A stretch of 36,985 bases of DNA from Arthrobacter sp. ok362 (GTDB lineage Bacteria > Actinomycetota > Actinomycetes > Actinomycetales > Micrococcaceae). Below the pieces are notes generated by a model, which was given only the letters and a program-made list of their open reading frames with translations, searched no databases and had not been told where the DNA came from. The stretch is from positions 1-36,985 of the forward strand of contig NZ_FNGC01000026.1 in the NCBI RefSeq assembly GCF_900102785.1. Reading direction: 5' to 3'. Shown here in pieces: positions 6,980 to 16,483 of this stretch (its first letter is position 1; every line of letters begins with the position of its first letter). A program made the position numbers and the translations under genes.

Positions 6980-8710
6980 CTAGCGGCGGCGGCGTTTCGA
7001 GGACGTGCCGAAGACGCCGCGGAGCAGTTCCCTGCCGAGTTGGGTCCCCAGCGATCGGGCCATGCTCTTGAGGCCCCCGCCGAGGGCCCCCGCGAGGTCG
7101 CCGCCGATCCCGCCGCCGTCCGTCGGTTGCGCCGGGCGGGGGGCCCGCCGCTCGGGCGTTTGCCCGTGTTCGGGCGTCCCCGGCGCCGGCGCGGGACGGC
7201 TGCTGGGACGGCCAAGGATTTCTTCCTCGATCCGTCGGGCTTCGGCGTCGACGGCGTTGGGGTCCAGGCCGCCGCCCTGGCCAGTCCCGCCCGGGGCTCC
7301 GCCCTGGTGTGCGGTCCCGGCGGCCGGCCCGGTGGGGGCAGCTCCTGTGTAGTCACCGCCTTCGGCGGTGATTTTCTCGTAGGCCGAGATGTTGTCGACG
7401 GCGGTGCCGTATTTGGGCAGGAGCGCGGAGGCGGCGACGGTGCTGGAGATCAGGGCGTCTGTGCTGGGGCCCATCACGGATTCCGGGGCGCGGAGCCGGG
7501 TAAGCGCCACAGGGGTCGGCGCGCCCTTCTCATTCAGGACGGTAATGACGGCCTCGCCGATGCCGGCAGTGGTGAGGATCTCCTCGAGATCGTAGTCGCT
7601 GGTCGGGAACGTGGAGACGGTGGCCCTGAGGGCCTTGGCGTCCTCCGGGGTATAGGCGCGGAGGGCGTGCTGTACCCGGTTTGCCAACTGGCCGAGGACG
7701 TCGGCGGGGACGTCCTTGGGGGTCTGCGTCACGAAGAAGATGCCGACGCCCTTGGACCGGATGAGCCGGACGGTGGTGGTGATGGCGTCGAGGAAGGCCT
7801 TCGAGGCGCCGTTGAACAGCAGGTGCGCCTCATCCAGGAAGAACACGAGCTTGGGCTTGTCGAGGTCCCCTGCCTCTGGCAGGTCCTCGAAGAGGTCGGC
7901 CAGCAGCCACATGAGGAACGTCGAGAAGAGCATGGGTTTGGTCTGCAGTGTCGGCAGCTCCAGGCAGCTGACCACGCCGCGGCCGTCAGGCGCGGTACGC
8001 AGCAGTTCCGCGGTGTCGAACTCGGGTTCGCCGAAGAACTTCTCCATGCCCTGCGCCTCGAGCGTGATCAGTTCGCGCAGGATCACGCCCGCGGTTGCCT
8101 TGGAGAGGCCGCCGAGTTCCTCAAGCTCGTCCTTGCCCTCGGCCGAGGTCAAGAACTGGATCACGGCCCGCAGGTCCTTGAGGTCGATCAGCTCCAGGTT
8201 GTTCTTGTCCGCGAAATGGAAGACGAGCTGAAGGCTGGATTCCTGGGTCTCGTTCAGGTCCATGACACGGGAGAGCAGGATGGGGCCGAAAGAGGTAATG
8301 GTGGCGCGGACCGGGATGCCCTTGCCGTCGCCGCCGAGGGCCAGGAACTCCACCGGGAAGCTCTTGCCTGCCCACGCCTGGCCGATGCTCTCCGTGCGGG
8401 CCAGGAGCTTTTCGCTGCCCGTGGCCGCGGTGGCCAGCCCGGAGAGGTCGCCTTTGATGTCGGCAAGGAACACGGGCACGCCCGCTGTGGAGAGCTGTTC
8501 GGCCATCATGTGCAGCGTGACGGTCTTGCCGGTGCCTGTCGCCCCTGCCACGAGGCCGTGCCGGTTCATCATCGCGAGCGGCAGCCGGACGGGGGCGTCC
8601 TTGTGGAGTTCGCCATCGACGATCGCCGCCCCGAGCTCGATCGTGGGTCCGTCCAGGGTGTAGCCCTGGACGATCGTGGCGACTTTATCTGCAGTGGATT
8701 TGATGGCCAT
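6980..8710 (-). CDS. HerA-like ATPase (DUF853 / YjgR family)
   Basis: 576-residue ATPase of the HerA/FtsK superfamily, similar to E. coli YjgR. Walker A GATGTGKT is at residues 56-63, Walker B LVFFLDEAH at about 288-296, and the motif SKGVGIFFVTQTPKDVP (sensor region) follows. The C-terminal third is low-complexity and proline/glycine-rich, then ends in a short GGGLKSMARSLGTQLGREL amphipathic part with a KRRRR tail. HerA proper works with the nuclease NurA in DNA end processing. This bacterial branch is poorly characterised and no nuclease partner is adjacent, so only ATPase activity is safely inferred. ATG at 8710; no strong Shine-Dalgarno. Confidence 0.9.
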   Translation of the reverse strand: MAIKSTADKVATIVQGYTLDGPTIELGAAIVDGELHKDAPVRLPLAMMNRHGLVAGATGTGKTVTLHMMAEQLSTAGVPVFLADIKGDLSGLATAATGSEKLLARTESIGQAWAGKSFPVEFLALGGDGKGIPVRATITSFGPILLSRVMDLNETQESSLQLVFHFADKNNLELIDLKDLRAVIQFLTSAEGKDELEELGGLSKATAGVILRELITLEAQGMEKFFGEPEFDTAELLRTAPDGRGVVSCLELPTLQTKPMLFSTFLMWLLADLFEDLPEAGDLDKPKLVFFLDEAHLLFNGASKAFLDAITTTVRLIRSKGVGIFFVTQTPKDVPADVLGQLANRVQHALRAYTPEDAKALRATVSTFPTSDYDLEEILTTAGIGEAVITVLNEKGAPTPVALTRLRAPESVMGPSTDALISSTVAASALLPKYGTAVDNISAYEKITAEGGDYTGAAPTGPAAGTAHQGGAPGGTGQGGGLDPNAVDAEARRIEEEILGRPSSRPAPAPGTPEHGQTPERRAPRPAQPTDGGGIGGDLAGALGGGLKSMARSLGTQLGRELLRGVFGTSSKRRRR

Positions 8711-8719
8711 GCGGTTAGC

Positions 8720-8751
8720 TTAGCCGGGTCCGGGGTTCCCGGGCCCGGCTA
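8720..8751. repeat. GC-rich inverted repeat upstream of the HerA-like gene
   Basis: AGCCGGGTCCGGGG is followed after two bases by CCCGGGCCCGGCT, forming an imperfect hairpin about 10 bases before the minus-strand ATG. It could be a leader structure or an operator. No T-run follows on either strand. Confidence 0.4.
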
Positions 8752-8919
8752 AGACCGGCCTATTCGGCGAGGGCCCTGAGGGCTGACTATTCCATGGCTC
8801 GCCGACAGGTGGGTCCTCGGCCGGGCGATGCGGGGTTCTCATCGGGGACGCTGTGCGCGTTTCGGAGGAAAAATCGGCAGCGTTTGTCGAATTACGCTAC
8901 CGATTTGCGATTCTGCCCT

Positions 8920-8925
8920 TAGACT
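8920..8925 (+). promoter_or_regulatory. Candidate -10 element, leaderless start
   Basis: TAGACT fits the actinobacterial -10 pattern TANNNT and ends five bases before the ATG at 8931. Transcription would then begin at or next to the A of the start codon. No Shine-Dalgarno is present, which agrees with a leaderless mRNA. No convincing -35 is seen. Confidence 0.45.
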
Positions 8926-8930
8926 GTGGC

Positions 8931-9740
8931 ATGCCCAACTCGTTCCCGCGCATCGTACTGGCCTTTGTTGTGACCCTCGGCCTTGTCCTCCTGGGCGGAA
9001 GCCCCGCCTCGGCCGCCACGGCCAGCTCCTCGGGACCCGGAATCGATGTCTCGTGGCCGCAGTGCGGCAAGACCCTCCCTAAGCAGCCCGCCTTCGCAAT
9101 CGTCGGCGTCAACCACGGTCTGGCCAACAACACGAACCCGTGTCTGGCAAGCCAGCTGGCCTGGGCGAAGACCGCAAAGTCCCCGGCAGCGACGGCGCAG
9201 CCGAGGGTGGCGCTGTACGTCAACACGGCCAACCCCGCCCGGCAGGGATCCTGGTGGCCCACGTTGAACACCTACAACGGGGTGAAGGTCACCAACCCGT
9301 ACGGCAACTGCGCCTTGGGGTCGCTCAAAGCCTGCTCCTACATGTACGGGTGGGCCAAGGCATCCGACGACACCAAGCGCCGCGGGGTCAGCAACCCGCA
9401 GTCCTACCTCTGGTGGCTGGATGTGGAAACGGAAAACTCCTGGCAGACAGACAAGGCCGCCAACGTCGCCGTCCTGGAAGGCATGACCGCCTATTTCAAG
9501 CGGATCGGCGCCCGCGTGGGCATCTACTCCACCGCCTACCAGTGGGGGAAGATCGCCGGAACCGTGAAGTTCACCAGCCCGCTGGCAGGATTGCCGAGCT
9601 GGCTCGCTGGAGCGGGATCGGCGGCCGTCGCCAAGGCGAACTGCGCCCGCTCTGGACTCACCCCGCGCAGCCGCGTCTCGATGACGCAGTACATCTCCGG
9701 CGGCCTCGACTACAACTATTCGTGCACCGGATCCCGCTGA
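8931..9740 (+). CDS. Secreted GH25-like protein
   Basis: Exported protein of 269 residues with a clear Sec signal peptide: positive N-terminus, hydrophobic VLAFVVTLGLVLLGG, and a cleavage site near SPASA-A (residue 28-29). The mature part opens GIDVSWPQCG (D39) and later has LWWLDVETENSW (D164, E166). This pairing of an opening GxDVS strand with a DxE motif is the catalytic layout of GH25 lysozyme-like TIM barrels. The match is otherwise loose, and a Rv2525c-like (DUF1906) hydrolase is an alternative. Several cysteines suggest disulfides. It may act on cell-wall polymer. The frame is open from 8853, but the signal peptide and candidate -10 favour the ATG at 8931. Confidence 0.75.
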   Translation: MPNSFPRIVLAFVVTLGLVLLGGSPASAATASSSGPGIDVSWPQCGKTLPKQPAFAIVGVNHGLANNTNPCLASQLAWAKTAKSPAATAQPRVALYVNTANPARQGSWWPTLNTYNGVKVTNPYGNCALGSLKACSYMYGWAKASDDTKRRGVSNPQSYLWWLDVETENSWQTDKAANVAVLEGMTAYFKRIGARVGIYSTAYQWGKIAGTVKFTSPLAGLPSWLAGAGSAAVAKANCARSGLTPRSRVSMTQYISGGLDYNYSCTGSR

Positions 9741-9776
9741 ACCGCTGAAGCAGAAGCAGTAGCAGGAGCAGAAGCC
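9734..9776. repeat. Short tandem repeats at the 3' end of the GH25-like gene
   Basis: CCGCTGAA is repeated directly (9734-9741, 9742-9749); the first copy contains the TGA stop. It runs straight into a degenerate hexamer series (GAAGCA, GAAGCA, GTAGCA, GGAGCA, GAAGCC) to about 9776. Confidence 0.75.
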
Positions 9777-9960
9777 GGCAGCAGTCGGCAGCTGCGGGAC
9801 TGGGGTGGATCGTCCGGGCATGCAGAACTATGTGCAGAAATATCCCGGGGCCCGCCGTCGTTGACCACAGTGTGCCCGCGCCGGAAACCCGTCGCCGCCC
9901 AGGACCGCAGTCCCAAACTCCGGCCCGTACACTGCCCCGCTACGAAAGGCCGGCTTTTCC
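9741..9960. other. Intergenic region before the luciferase-like gene
   Basis: No gene. Besides the stop-codon repeats it has a 12-nt near-duplication (TGCAGAACTATG 9821-9832, TGCAGAAATATC 9833-9844) and a possible -10 TACACT at 9928-9933. GAAAGG at 9944-9949 is a likely but distant (11 nt) ribosome binding site for the GTG at 9961. Confidence 0.4.
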
Positions 9961-10950
9961 GTGACTGTTCCGCTTTCTATTCTTGATCTCGCAACCATCG
10001 GCCCGGGCCAGACGGCGGGGGAGAGCTTCGCCGGAAGCGTGGCCATGGCGCAGCTCGCCGAGGACCGGGGCTACCGGCGGATCTGGTACGCCGAGCACCA
10101 CAACATGTCCTCGATCGCCTCCTCCGCCACGAGCGTGCTGATCGCCCACGTCGCGGCCCACACCTCCAGCATTCGGCTCGGCGCCGGTGGCGTAATGCTG
10201 CCCAACCACTCGCCGCTGACCATCGCGGAACAGTTCGGGACGCTCGAAACCCTGCACCCAGGAAGGATCGACCTCGGGTTGGGCCGTGCGCCGGGCAGCG
10301 ACCAGAACACCATGCGCGCCCTGCGCCGCGATCCGATGTCGGCAGACAGCTTCCCCCAGGACGTCCTGGAGCTCCAGGGCTACCTGACCGGCCCCACCCG
10401 CATCCAGGGCGTGGAGGCCACCCCGGGCAAGGGCACCAACGTGCCGCTGTACATCCTGGGCTCCTCCCTGTTCGGCGCCCGGCTGGCCGCCCAGCTGGGA
10501 CTGCCCTACGCCTTCGCCTCGCACTTCGCGCCCAACGCGCTGCAAGACGCGGTGGCCGTCTACCGCCGCGAATTCCGGCCCTCAGCGCAGCTCGAGGCAC
10601 CGCACGTGATCGCCGGCGTCAATGTCGTTGCCGCCGATTCGGCCGCGGAGGCCCAGGCGAAGTTCCAGGCCACGAAGCGGGCCAGGGTCTCCCTGTTCTT
10701 CGGCAACGGCCGTGTGTTCAGCGAGGACGAGGCGGACATGATCCTGGACTCGCCCCAGGGCCAGCACGTGGCGCAGATGATGAAGTACTCCGCTGTCGGC
10801 ACTCCCGATGCCGTGCTGGCGTACCTCGAGGAGTTCACGGAGCACGCCGATGCCGACGAACTGATCGTGGCGCACCAGAGCACCGGCACCGAGGCCCGGC
10901 TCCGTTCCGTGGAGCTTCTGGCCGACGCCGCCCGGCTCGTCCGGGCCTAG
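9961..10950 (+). CDS. LLM-class flavin-dependent oxidoreductase (YhbW-like)
   Basis: 329-residue bacterial luciferase-like monooxygenase fold (TIM barrel using FMNH2). It belongs to the subgroup of E. coli YhbW, seen in LSILDLATIGPGQ, GYRRIWYAEHHNM (residues about 38-50), GAGGVMLPNHSPL, LHPGRIDLGLGRAPG and LYILGSSLFGARLAAQLGLPYAFASHF. The physiological substrate of this subgroup is unknown. It stands alone, convergent with galK. The GTG start is preceded by GAAAGG eleven bases upstream; MTVPLSILDLA is the expected N-terminus for the family. Confidence 0.9.
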   Translation: MTVPLSILDLATIGPGQTAGESFAGSVAMAQLAEDRGYRRIWYAEHHNMSSIASSATSVLIAHVAAHTSSIRLGAGGVMLPNHSPLTIAEQFGTLETLHPGRIDLGLGRAPGSDQNTMRALRRDPMSADSFPQDVLELQGYLTGPTRIQGVEATPGKGTNVPLYILGSSLFGARLAAQLGLPYAFASHFAPNALQDAVAVYRREFRPSAQLEAPHVIAGVNVVAADSAAEAQAKFQATKRARVSLFFGNGRVFSEDEADMILDSPQGQHVAQMMKYSAVGTPDAVLAYLEEFTEHADADELIVAHQSTGTEARLRSVELLADAARLVRA

Positions 10951-10951
10951 G

Positions 10952-10982
10952 AGCCAGCGGGGCCGTCCGCCGCCGGCCCTGG

Positions 10983-10984
<2 letters not shown>
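10952..10984. terminator. Possible bidirectional terminator between convergent genes
   Basis: Imperfect hairpin: AGCCAG...GGCCG (10952-10965) against CGGCCCTGGCT (10974-10984). It overlaps the galK stop codon and has no T-run on either side, so it is a weak call. Confidence 0.35.
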
Positions 10985-12154
<1,170 letters not shown>

Positions 12155-12158
<4 letters not shown>

Positions 12159-13315
12159 GGCTGGGCGGCTTCCTGTTCTGTTGCTGGCTGTTCTGTTGGG
12201 AATGGCTCGAGCCCGGCCGTTTCCATGGCCTCGCGGAGCCGGGCGGCTGCCGTTTCCGGCGGGATGTCCGCGATGAATGCGCCCATCGCGGCCTCCGACC
12301 CTGCCAGGTACTTGAGCTTGTCCTCCTCCCGGCGGGGCGAGGTCAGCTGCAGCATGAGCCGGATGTCGTCCCGGTGGGCGTGGACGGGAGCCTGATGCCA
12401 CGCCGAAATGTAAGGGGTGGGGGTGTCGTAGAGGGCATCGACGCCGCGCAGGAGCCGGCCGTACAGCCGGGAGAACTCATCGCGTTCCTCGTCCGTTGTG
12501 GCGGCGAGGTCCGGGACGTGCCGGTGCGGGAGGATGTGCACTTCCAGCGGCCAGCGCGCGGCAAACGGGACAAACGCCGTCCAGTGCTCGCCCTGGAGAA
12601 GCACCCGCTCGGATTTCTGCTCGAAGCTGAGGATGTCCTCGAACAGCGAACCGCCGTAGCTCTCGATCGTGCGGACCAGCTGGGCTGTGCGGGGCGTGAT
12701 GTACGGGTAGGCGTAGATCTGTCCGTGCGGGTGGTGCAGCGTCACGCCGATCGCTTCGCCGCGGTTCTCGAACGGGAAAACCTGTTCGACGCCGGGCAGC
12801 GCGGACAGCTCGGCCGTCCGGTCCGCCCAGGCTTCCACCACCGTGCGCATCCGGGACAGGGGCAGTCCCGCCAGGGAACCGGTGTGTTCGGGGGAGAAGC
12901 ACACCACTTCGCACCGGCCCACAGACTGCCGGCTGCGCCCCAGCCCCACCAGGGCGAGGTCATCCAGGCCCTCCGGCGCGGCGGCCCCGGCCAGGTCCGG
13001 TCCGAAGGATGGGGACTTGTTTTCGAAGACGGCGACGTCGTAGAGACTCGGAATTTCCGAGGGATTCTCCGGTGACGCCGGGGCCAGCGGGTCCAGGTGC
13101 GAGGGCGGCAGGACCACCCGGTTTTGCCGGGCGGCCGCGATCGAAATCCACTCCCCGGTCAGGACGTCCTGGCGCATGGTGGCCGTGGGCGGACGGAGCG
13201 CCGGCGCGCGCAGATCGTCCCCGCGGTCCGGGGGCAGGACGGTATCGGCATCATCGAAGTAGATGATGTCCCGGCCGTCGGAGAGCTTGTAGGAGCGTTT
13301 CGTAATCTGGCCCAT
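12155..13315 (-). CDS. galT: Galactose-1-phosphate uridylyltransferase
   Basis: Swaps UMP between UDP-glucose and galactose 1-phosphate, the second Leloir step. 386 residues of the HIT superfamily. The active-site segment GVTLHHPHGQIYAYPY includes H195-P-H197, the latter being the uridylylated histidine of HPHGQ. The second-domain metal/substrate histidines appear in LEVHILPHRHVPDLA and SAWHQAPVHAHRD. The C-terminus carries a duplicated pentapeptide (TEQPA, TEQEA) that is a perfect-frame 15-nt tandem repeat. It starts 2 nt after the GH36 stop, with GAGGAAG as Shine-Dalgarno, and overlaps galK. No galE is present in the window. Confidence 0.96.
12173..12202. repeat. 15-nt tandem repeat at the 3' end of galT
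   Basis: CTGTTCTGTTGCTGG followed by CTGTTCTGTTGGGAA (plus strand; 12 of 15 identical, the first 11 consecutive). On the coding strand it encodes TEQEA and TEQPA, a few codons before the galT stop. Confidence 0.8.
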
Positions 13316-13317
13316 TG

Positions 13318-15612
13318 TCAGGACTTCCTCACGGGCTGGCCGCCGGTTGCAGCTGGCGCGGCAGCCTCAGCGGCGGTGACGCGGCGGACGGCCAGGAGCA
13401 GCCCGTGCTCCGGGTTCAGGACTGGCATGGGGAGGCCGGACTCGGCCAGGAACCGTCCGGTCGCCTCGACGCCGCCAGCAAGCCACGCCGGAGGCGCCGC
13501 CTGCAGGAACGCCCGCCTGTCATCGGCCGCGGGGAAGACCGCTTCCACCCAGTACGCGGCGTCCGGCAGCAGCCCCGGCAGGCAGACCCGCCCCGGAAGT
13601 TCGGCGAACGACGTCGCCAGGGACACCAGGGCGTAGAGGGCCTCGCCGCCGTCGTGGGACACGACGCCGTGGAGCCGGAGGGCCGGATCGGGCTCGTCGG
13701 CCCGTACCATGCGCCCGCTGTGCAGCAGGGGGCGGTACTGCTTGAACAGTGCGATCGCCGCGGCAAGCTCGGTGCGTTCGGAATCGGCGAGGTGCCGGAC
13801 ATCCCATTCGAGGCCGAAGTGGCCGAACATCGCGGTGATCGCCCGGAAGGAGAGATCGTGCGTTCGCGCGGTGGTGTGGCTCGTGGTCGGGCCGATGTGC
13901 GATCCGACGAGCTCCGGCGGCACCACCACGCCGGTCCAGCGCTGGATCGTCTGCCGTTCCAGGGCATCGTTGCAGTCCGAGGCCCAGATCCGGTCGGTGC
14001 GTTCCAGGATTCCGAGATCCACGCGGGCGCCCCCGGAGGAACAACTTTCAATCTCGACGTCCGGGTGGGCCAGGCGGAGCTCGTCGAGGAGCCGGTAAAC
14101 GGCCCGTGTCTGGGCGTGCACGGAGGGGCGGCCGGCGTGGCCCATTTCGGTCAGGTCCCGGTTCTGGTCCCATTTGAGGTAGCTGATCCGGTATTCGCTC
14201 AACAGGGCATCGAGCCTGTCGAAGATGTACTGCCAGGCCTCCGGATTGACGAGGTCGAGGACCTGCTGGTGCCGCCACGGTTCCGGCAGCCGGTCGGCCG
14301 GGCCGCCGCCGGCACCGCCGTCTGCGGGCCGCGGGGCCGGACCGGCGATCCAGTCCGGGTGGGCGCGGGCCAAGTCGGAGTCTTCGTTCACCATTTCGGG
14401 TTCGACCCAGAGGCCGAATTCCATGCCGTGGCCGGTAACCGCGGCGATCAGCGGGGCCAGGCCGCCGGGCCAGAGGTCCTCGTCGACGTACCAGTCGCCG
14501 AGGCCTGCCTGGTCGTTGCGCCGGCCGCGGAACCAGCCGTCGTCGAGGACATAGCGTTCCACGCCCAGCCGGGCAGCGGATTCGGCGAGATCGAGCAGCA
14601 CCGGCATCCGGTGGTCGAAATACACCGCTTCCCAGACGTTGAGAACCACAGGACGGGCTTTGCCGGACCGCACACCGGGGTGGTGCGGGCGGCCGCGGAA
14701 CCAGGTGTAGAAAGCATCGCTGATGCCGTCCAGACCCGCGGCGGAATACGCCGCGAACAACCACGGGGTCTCGTAGCTGGCGTTCGCGGCCACGCTGATC
14801 TCGCCGGCGCCGAGCAGTTCCGAGGCGCCCATGACGGTCCTGCCGTCCGCGGTGGCGTCCACGAAGCTCTCGTGGTTGCCGCTCCAGCCCAGGTGCACGG
14901 CCCACACCTGCCCGTGGCGGTTGCCGAATCCGGGGGTGCCGGCTGCCAGCAGGAGCGAGGCGTCATGGCCGGTCCGCCCGTGCCGGCCCGAGCGGACCCA
15001 GGTGCCTTGGTGCAGCGGCAGGCGCTGGGGGTGGGACTCCCGGCACCAGCGGCCGGTCAGGTCCAGGATCTCTGTGGCGGCGCGGCCCACCGGCAGGACG
15101 GCCGCGAGTTCGTCAAGGCTGTACGGGCCGGCGCCGTCGTTGTCGAGCCGGTGCCGGATCTGGAGCAGGCCGCCGTCGTTGATCCTGATCTCCGTGTGGA
15201 CGCTGACACCGGCGTCGGGGTCTGCCTGGGTGATGGCGGCAGAGCATTCCTCCCCGGCGGAACGCCCCCCGCGGGACCGCTCAACACTGACAACACGCAG
15301 ACGGGCGGAGAACGCCTGGCCGTTCCGGTGGCCGCGCAGGCCGGGCCGCCCGCGCCAGCCGGAGGACGCCTGCGGGATCAGTCCCAGTGTGACCGGGACA
15401 TCGAGTGCCGAGTGCGGGACGGCGTCGCCCAGCAGCGAAAGGTCCGGCAGGGCAGGGCCGAGGTCGGCGCCGAAGTGCAGCATGGCGGCCTCGCCGGTGC
15501 TGAAGTCGATGAGCAGCGACGTTCCGGAGCGGCGCAGGTATAGGGGCTCCCTGTGCGGGGCGCCCAGCGGGGAGCGGGTCTCGGCGGCAAGGGTGAGGTC
15601 CGGGTTGTTCAC
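13318..15612 (-). CDS. Alpha-galactosidase, GH36
   Basis: Hydrolyses terminal alpha-1,6-galactose from melibiose, raffinose-type sugars or galactomannan pieces. 764 residues, normal for the four-domain bacterial GH36 enzymes: an N-terminal beta-sandwich (about 1-330), a TIM barrel with KWDQNRDL (nucleophile D482) and the pair SCSSGGARVDLG and IWASDCND (acid/base D546), then a C-terminal beta domain. VLDDGWF and NVWEAVYF are further GH36 signatures. No signal peptide, so it acts on imported oligosaccharides. Starts with GTG at 15612 after a TGGAG. It sits between the deoR-type gene (43-nt gap) and galT (2-nt gap). Confidence 0.95.
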   Translation of the reverse strand: MNNPDLTLAAETRSPLGAPHREPLYLRRSGTSLLIDFSTGEAAMLHFGADLGPALPDLSLLGDAVPHSALDVPVTLGLIPQASSGWRGRPGLRGHRNGQAFSARLRVVSVERSRGGRSAGEECSAAITQADPDAGVSVHTEIRINDGGLLQIRHRLDNDGAGPYSLDELAAVLPVGRAATEILDLTGRWCRESHPQRLPLHQGTWVRSGRHGRTGHDASLLLAAGTPGFGNRHGQVWAVHLGWSGNHESFVDATADGRTVMGASELLGAGEISVAANASYETPWLFAAYSAAGLDGISDAFYTWFRGRPHHPGVRSGKARPVVLNVWEAVYFDHRMPVLLDLAESAARLGVERYVLDDGWFRGRRNDQAGLGDWYVDEDLWPGGLAPLIAAVTGHGMEFGLWVEPEMVNEDSDLARAHPDWIAGPAPRPADGGAGGGPADRLPEPWRHQQVLDLVNPEAWQYIFDRLDALLSEYRISYLKWDQNRDLTEMGHAGRPSVHAQTRAVYRLLDELRLAHPDVEIESCSSGGARVDLGILERTDRIWASDCNDALERQTIQRWTGVVVPPELVGSHIGPTTSHTTARTHDLSFRAITAMFGHFGLEWDVRHLADSERTELAAAIALFKQYRPLLHSGRMVRADEPDPALRLHGVVSHDGGEALYALVSLATSFAELPGRVCLPGLLPDAAYWVEAVFPAADDRRAFLQAAPPAWLAGGVEATGRFLAESGLPMPVLNPEHGLLLAVRRVTAAEAAAPAATGGQPVRKS

Positions 15613-15655
15613 GGTAGCTCCAGGCGTAGTGGTTGGGTGGGCGGGGCCGTGCCGG

Positions 15656-16474
15656 TCAGCCTGCGGCTGCTGCGGGGCTGGCTGTGCTGGTGCGCCGGGC
15701 GTCGCCGGTACTGGCCAGACGGAGCCGGCCGACGCGCTCGCCGAGGATGCGCCGGGCCTCGCTGCCGAGGAGGTCGTCGCTGATGAGTTCGTCAGCGTCC
15801 TCCAGGCTGGCGATGGTGCTTATGCCGAGGGTGCCCCACTTTGTGTGGTCGGCCAGCACCACCACCCGGCGGGCCGCGGTGACGAAGGCCCGGTCGGTTT
15901 CGGCTTCCAGCACGTTGGGAGTGGTGAACCCGGCGTCGGCGTCGACACCGTGGACGCCGAGGAACAGCACGTCCAGGTGAAGCTGCCTGAGCGCGGACGT
16001 GGCCAGCGGCCCGACGAGCGCATCGGAGGGTGTGCGCTCGCCGCCGGTCAGGATCACGGTGGATGGGGAGGAGCTTTGGTGGAAGACGTCGGCGATCCGT
16101 ACCGAGTTGGTGACCACCGTGATCCGCGGACCGGTGGACAGCAGTTGGGCCAGCGCCCACGTGGTGGTGCCGGCGCTGAGCCCCACCGCCATGCCCTCGC
16201 GCACCTGGGCGGCCGCCGCCTGCGCAATCGCCATCTTCTCGTCCTTGAGCTGGGTCACCTTCAGCTCGAAGCCTGGCTCGTGGGTGCCGGCTCCGCCGGG
16301 CAGCTTGGCCCCGCCATGGATCTTCTCCACGGCACCCGCCGCGTCGAGGGCCTCGATGTCCCGCCGCACGGTCATCAGCGAGACGCCGAGCATCTTGGCG
16401 AGGTCCGCGATACGGACGATCCGCTCACGTTGGACCTCCGCGAGGATGGCGGAATGGCGGGCTGCGGCTAGCAT
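15656..16474 (-). CDS. DeoR/GlpR-family transcriptional regulator
   Basis: 272-residue DeoR-type repressor. The N-terminal winged helix-turn-helix (residues 1-60) has the family signature IADLAKMLGVSLMTVRRDIEAL followed by the IHGGA hinge. The C-terminal DeoRC sugar-phosphate sensor has LSAGTTTWALAQ, ITVVTNSV, LTGGE and LADHTKWG. Such regulators usually release DNA on binding a phosphorylated sugar; here a galactose-derived phosphate is the natural guess. It is embedded in the operon it probably controls, between the beta- and alpha-galactosidase genes. SD AAGGA precedes the ATG. Candidate operators lie at 21943-21974. Confidence 0.92.
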   Translation of the reverse strand: MLAAARHSAILAEVQRERIVRIADLAKMLGVSLMTVRRDIEALDAAGAVEKIHGGAKLPGGAGTHEPGFELKVTQLKDEKMAIAQAAAAQVREGMAVGLSAGTTTWALAQLLSTGPRITVVTNSVRIADVFHQSSSPSTVILTGGERTPSDALVGPLATSALRQLHLDVLFLGVHGVDADAGFTTPNVLEAETDRAFVTAARRVVVLADHTKWGTLGISTIASLEDADELISDDLLGSEARRILGERVGRLRLASTGDARRTSTASPAAAAG

Positions 16475-16483
16475 GTGGAGTCC

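Noticed and set aside
7040..8752. Plus-strand open frame (570 codons) opposite the HerA-like gene
   Set aside because: Shadow of the ATPase gene, which has Walker A and B motifs in the other direction.
13315..15543. Long plus-strand open frame (742 codons) opposite the GH36 gene
   Set aside because: It mirrors the alpha-galactosidase codons; high GC removes stops from antisense frames. No recognisable domain, and the minus-strand gene has full GH36 signatures.
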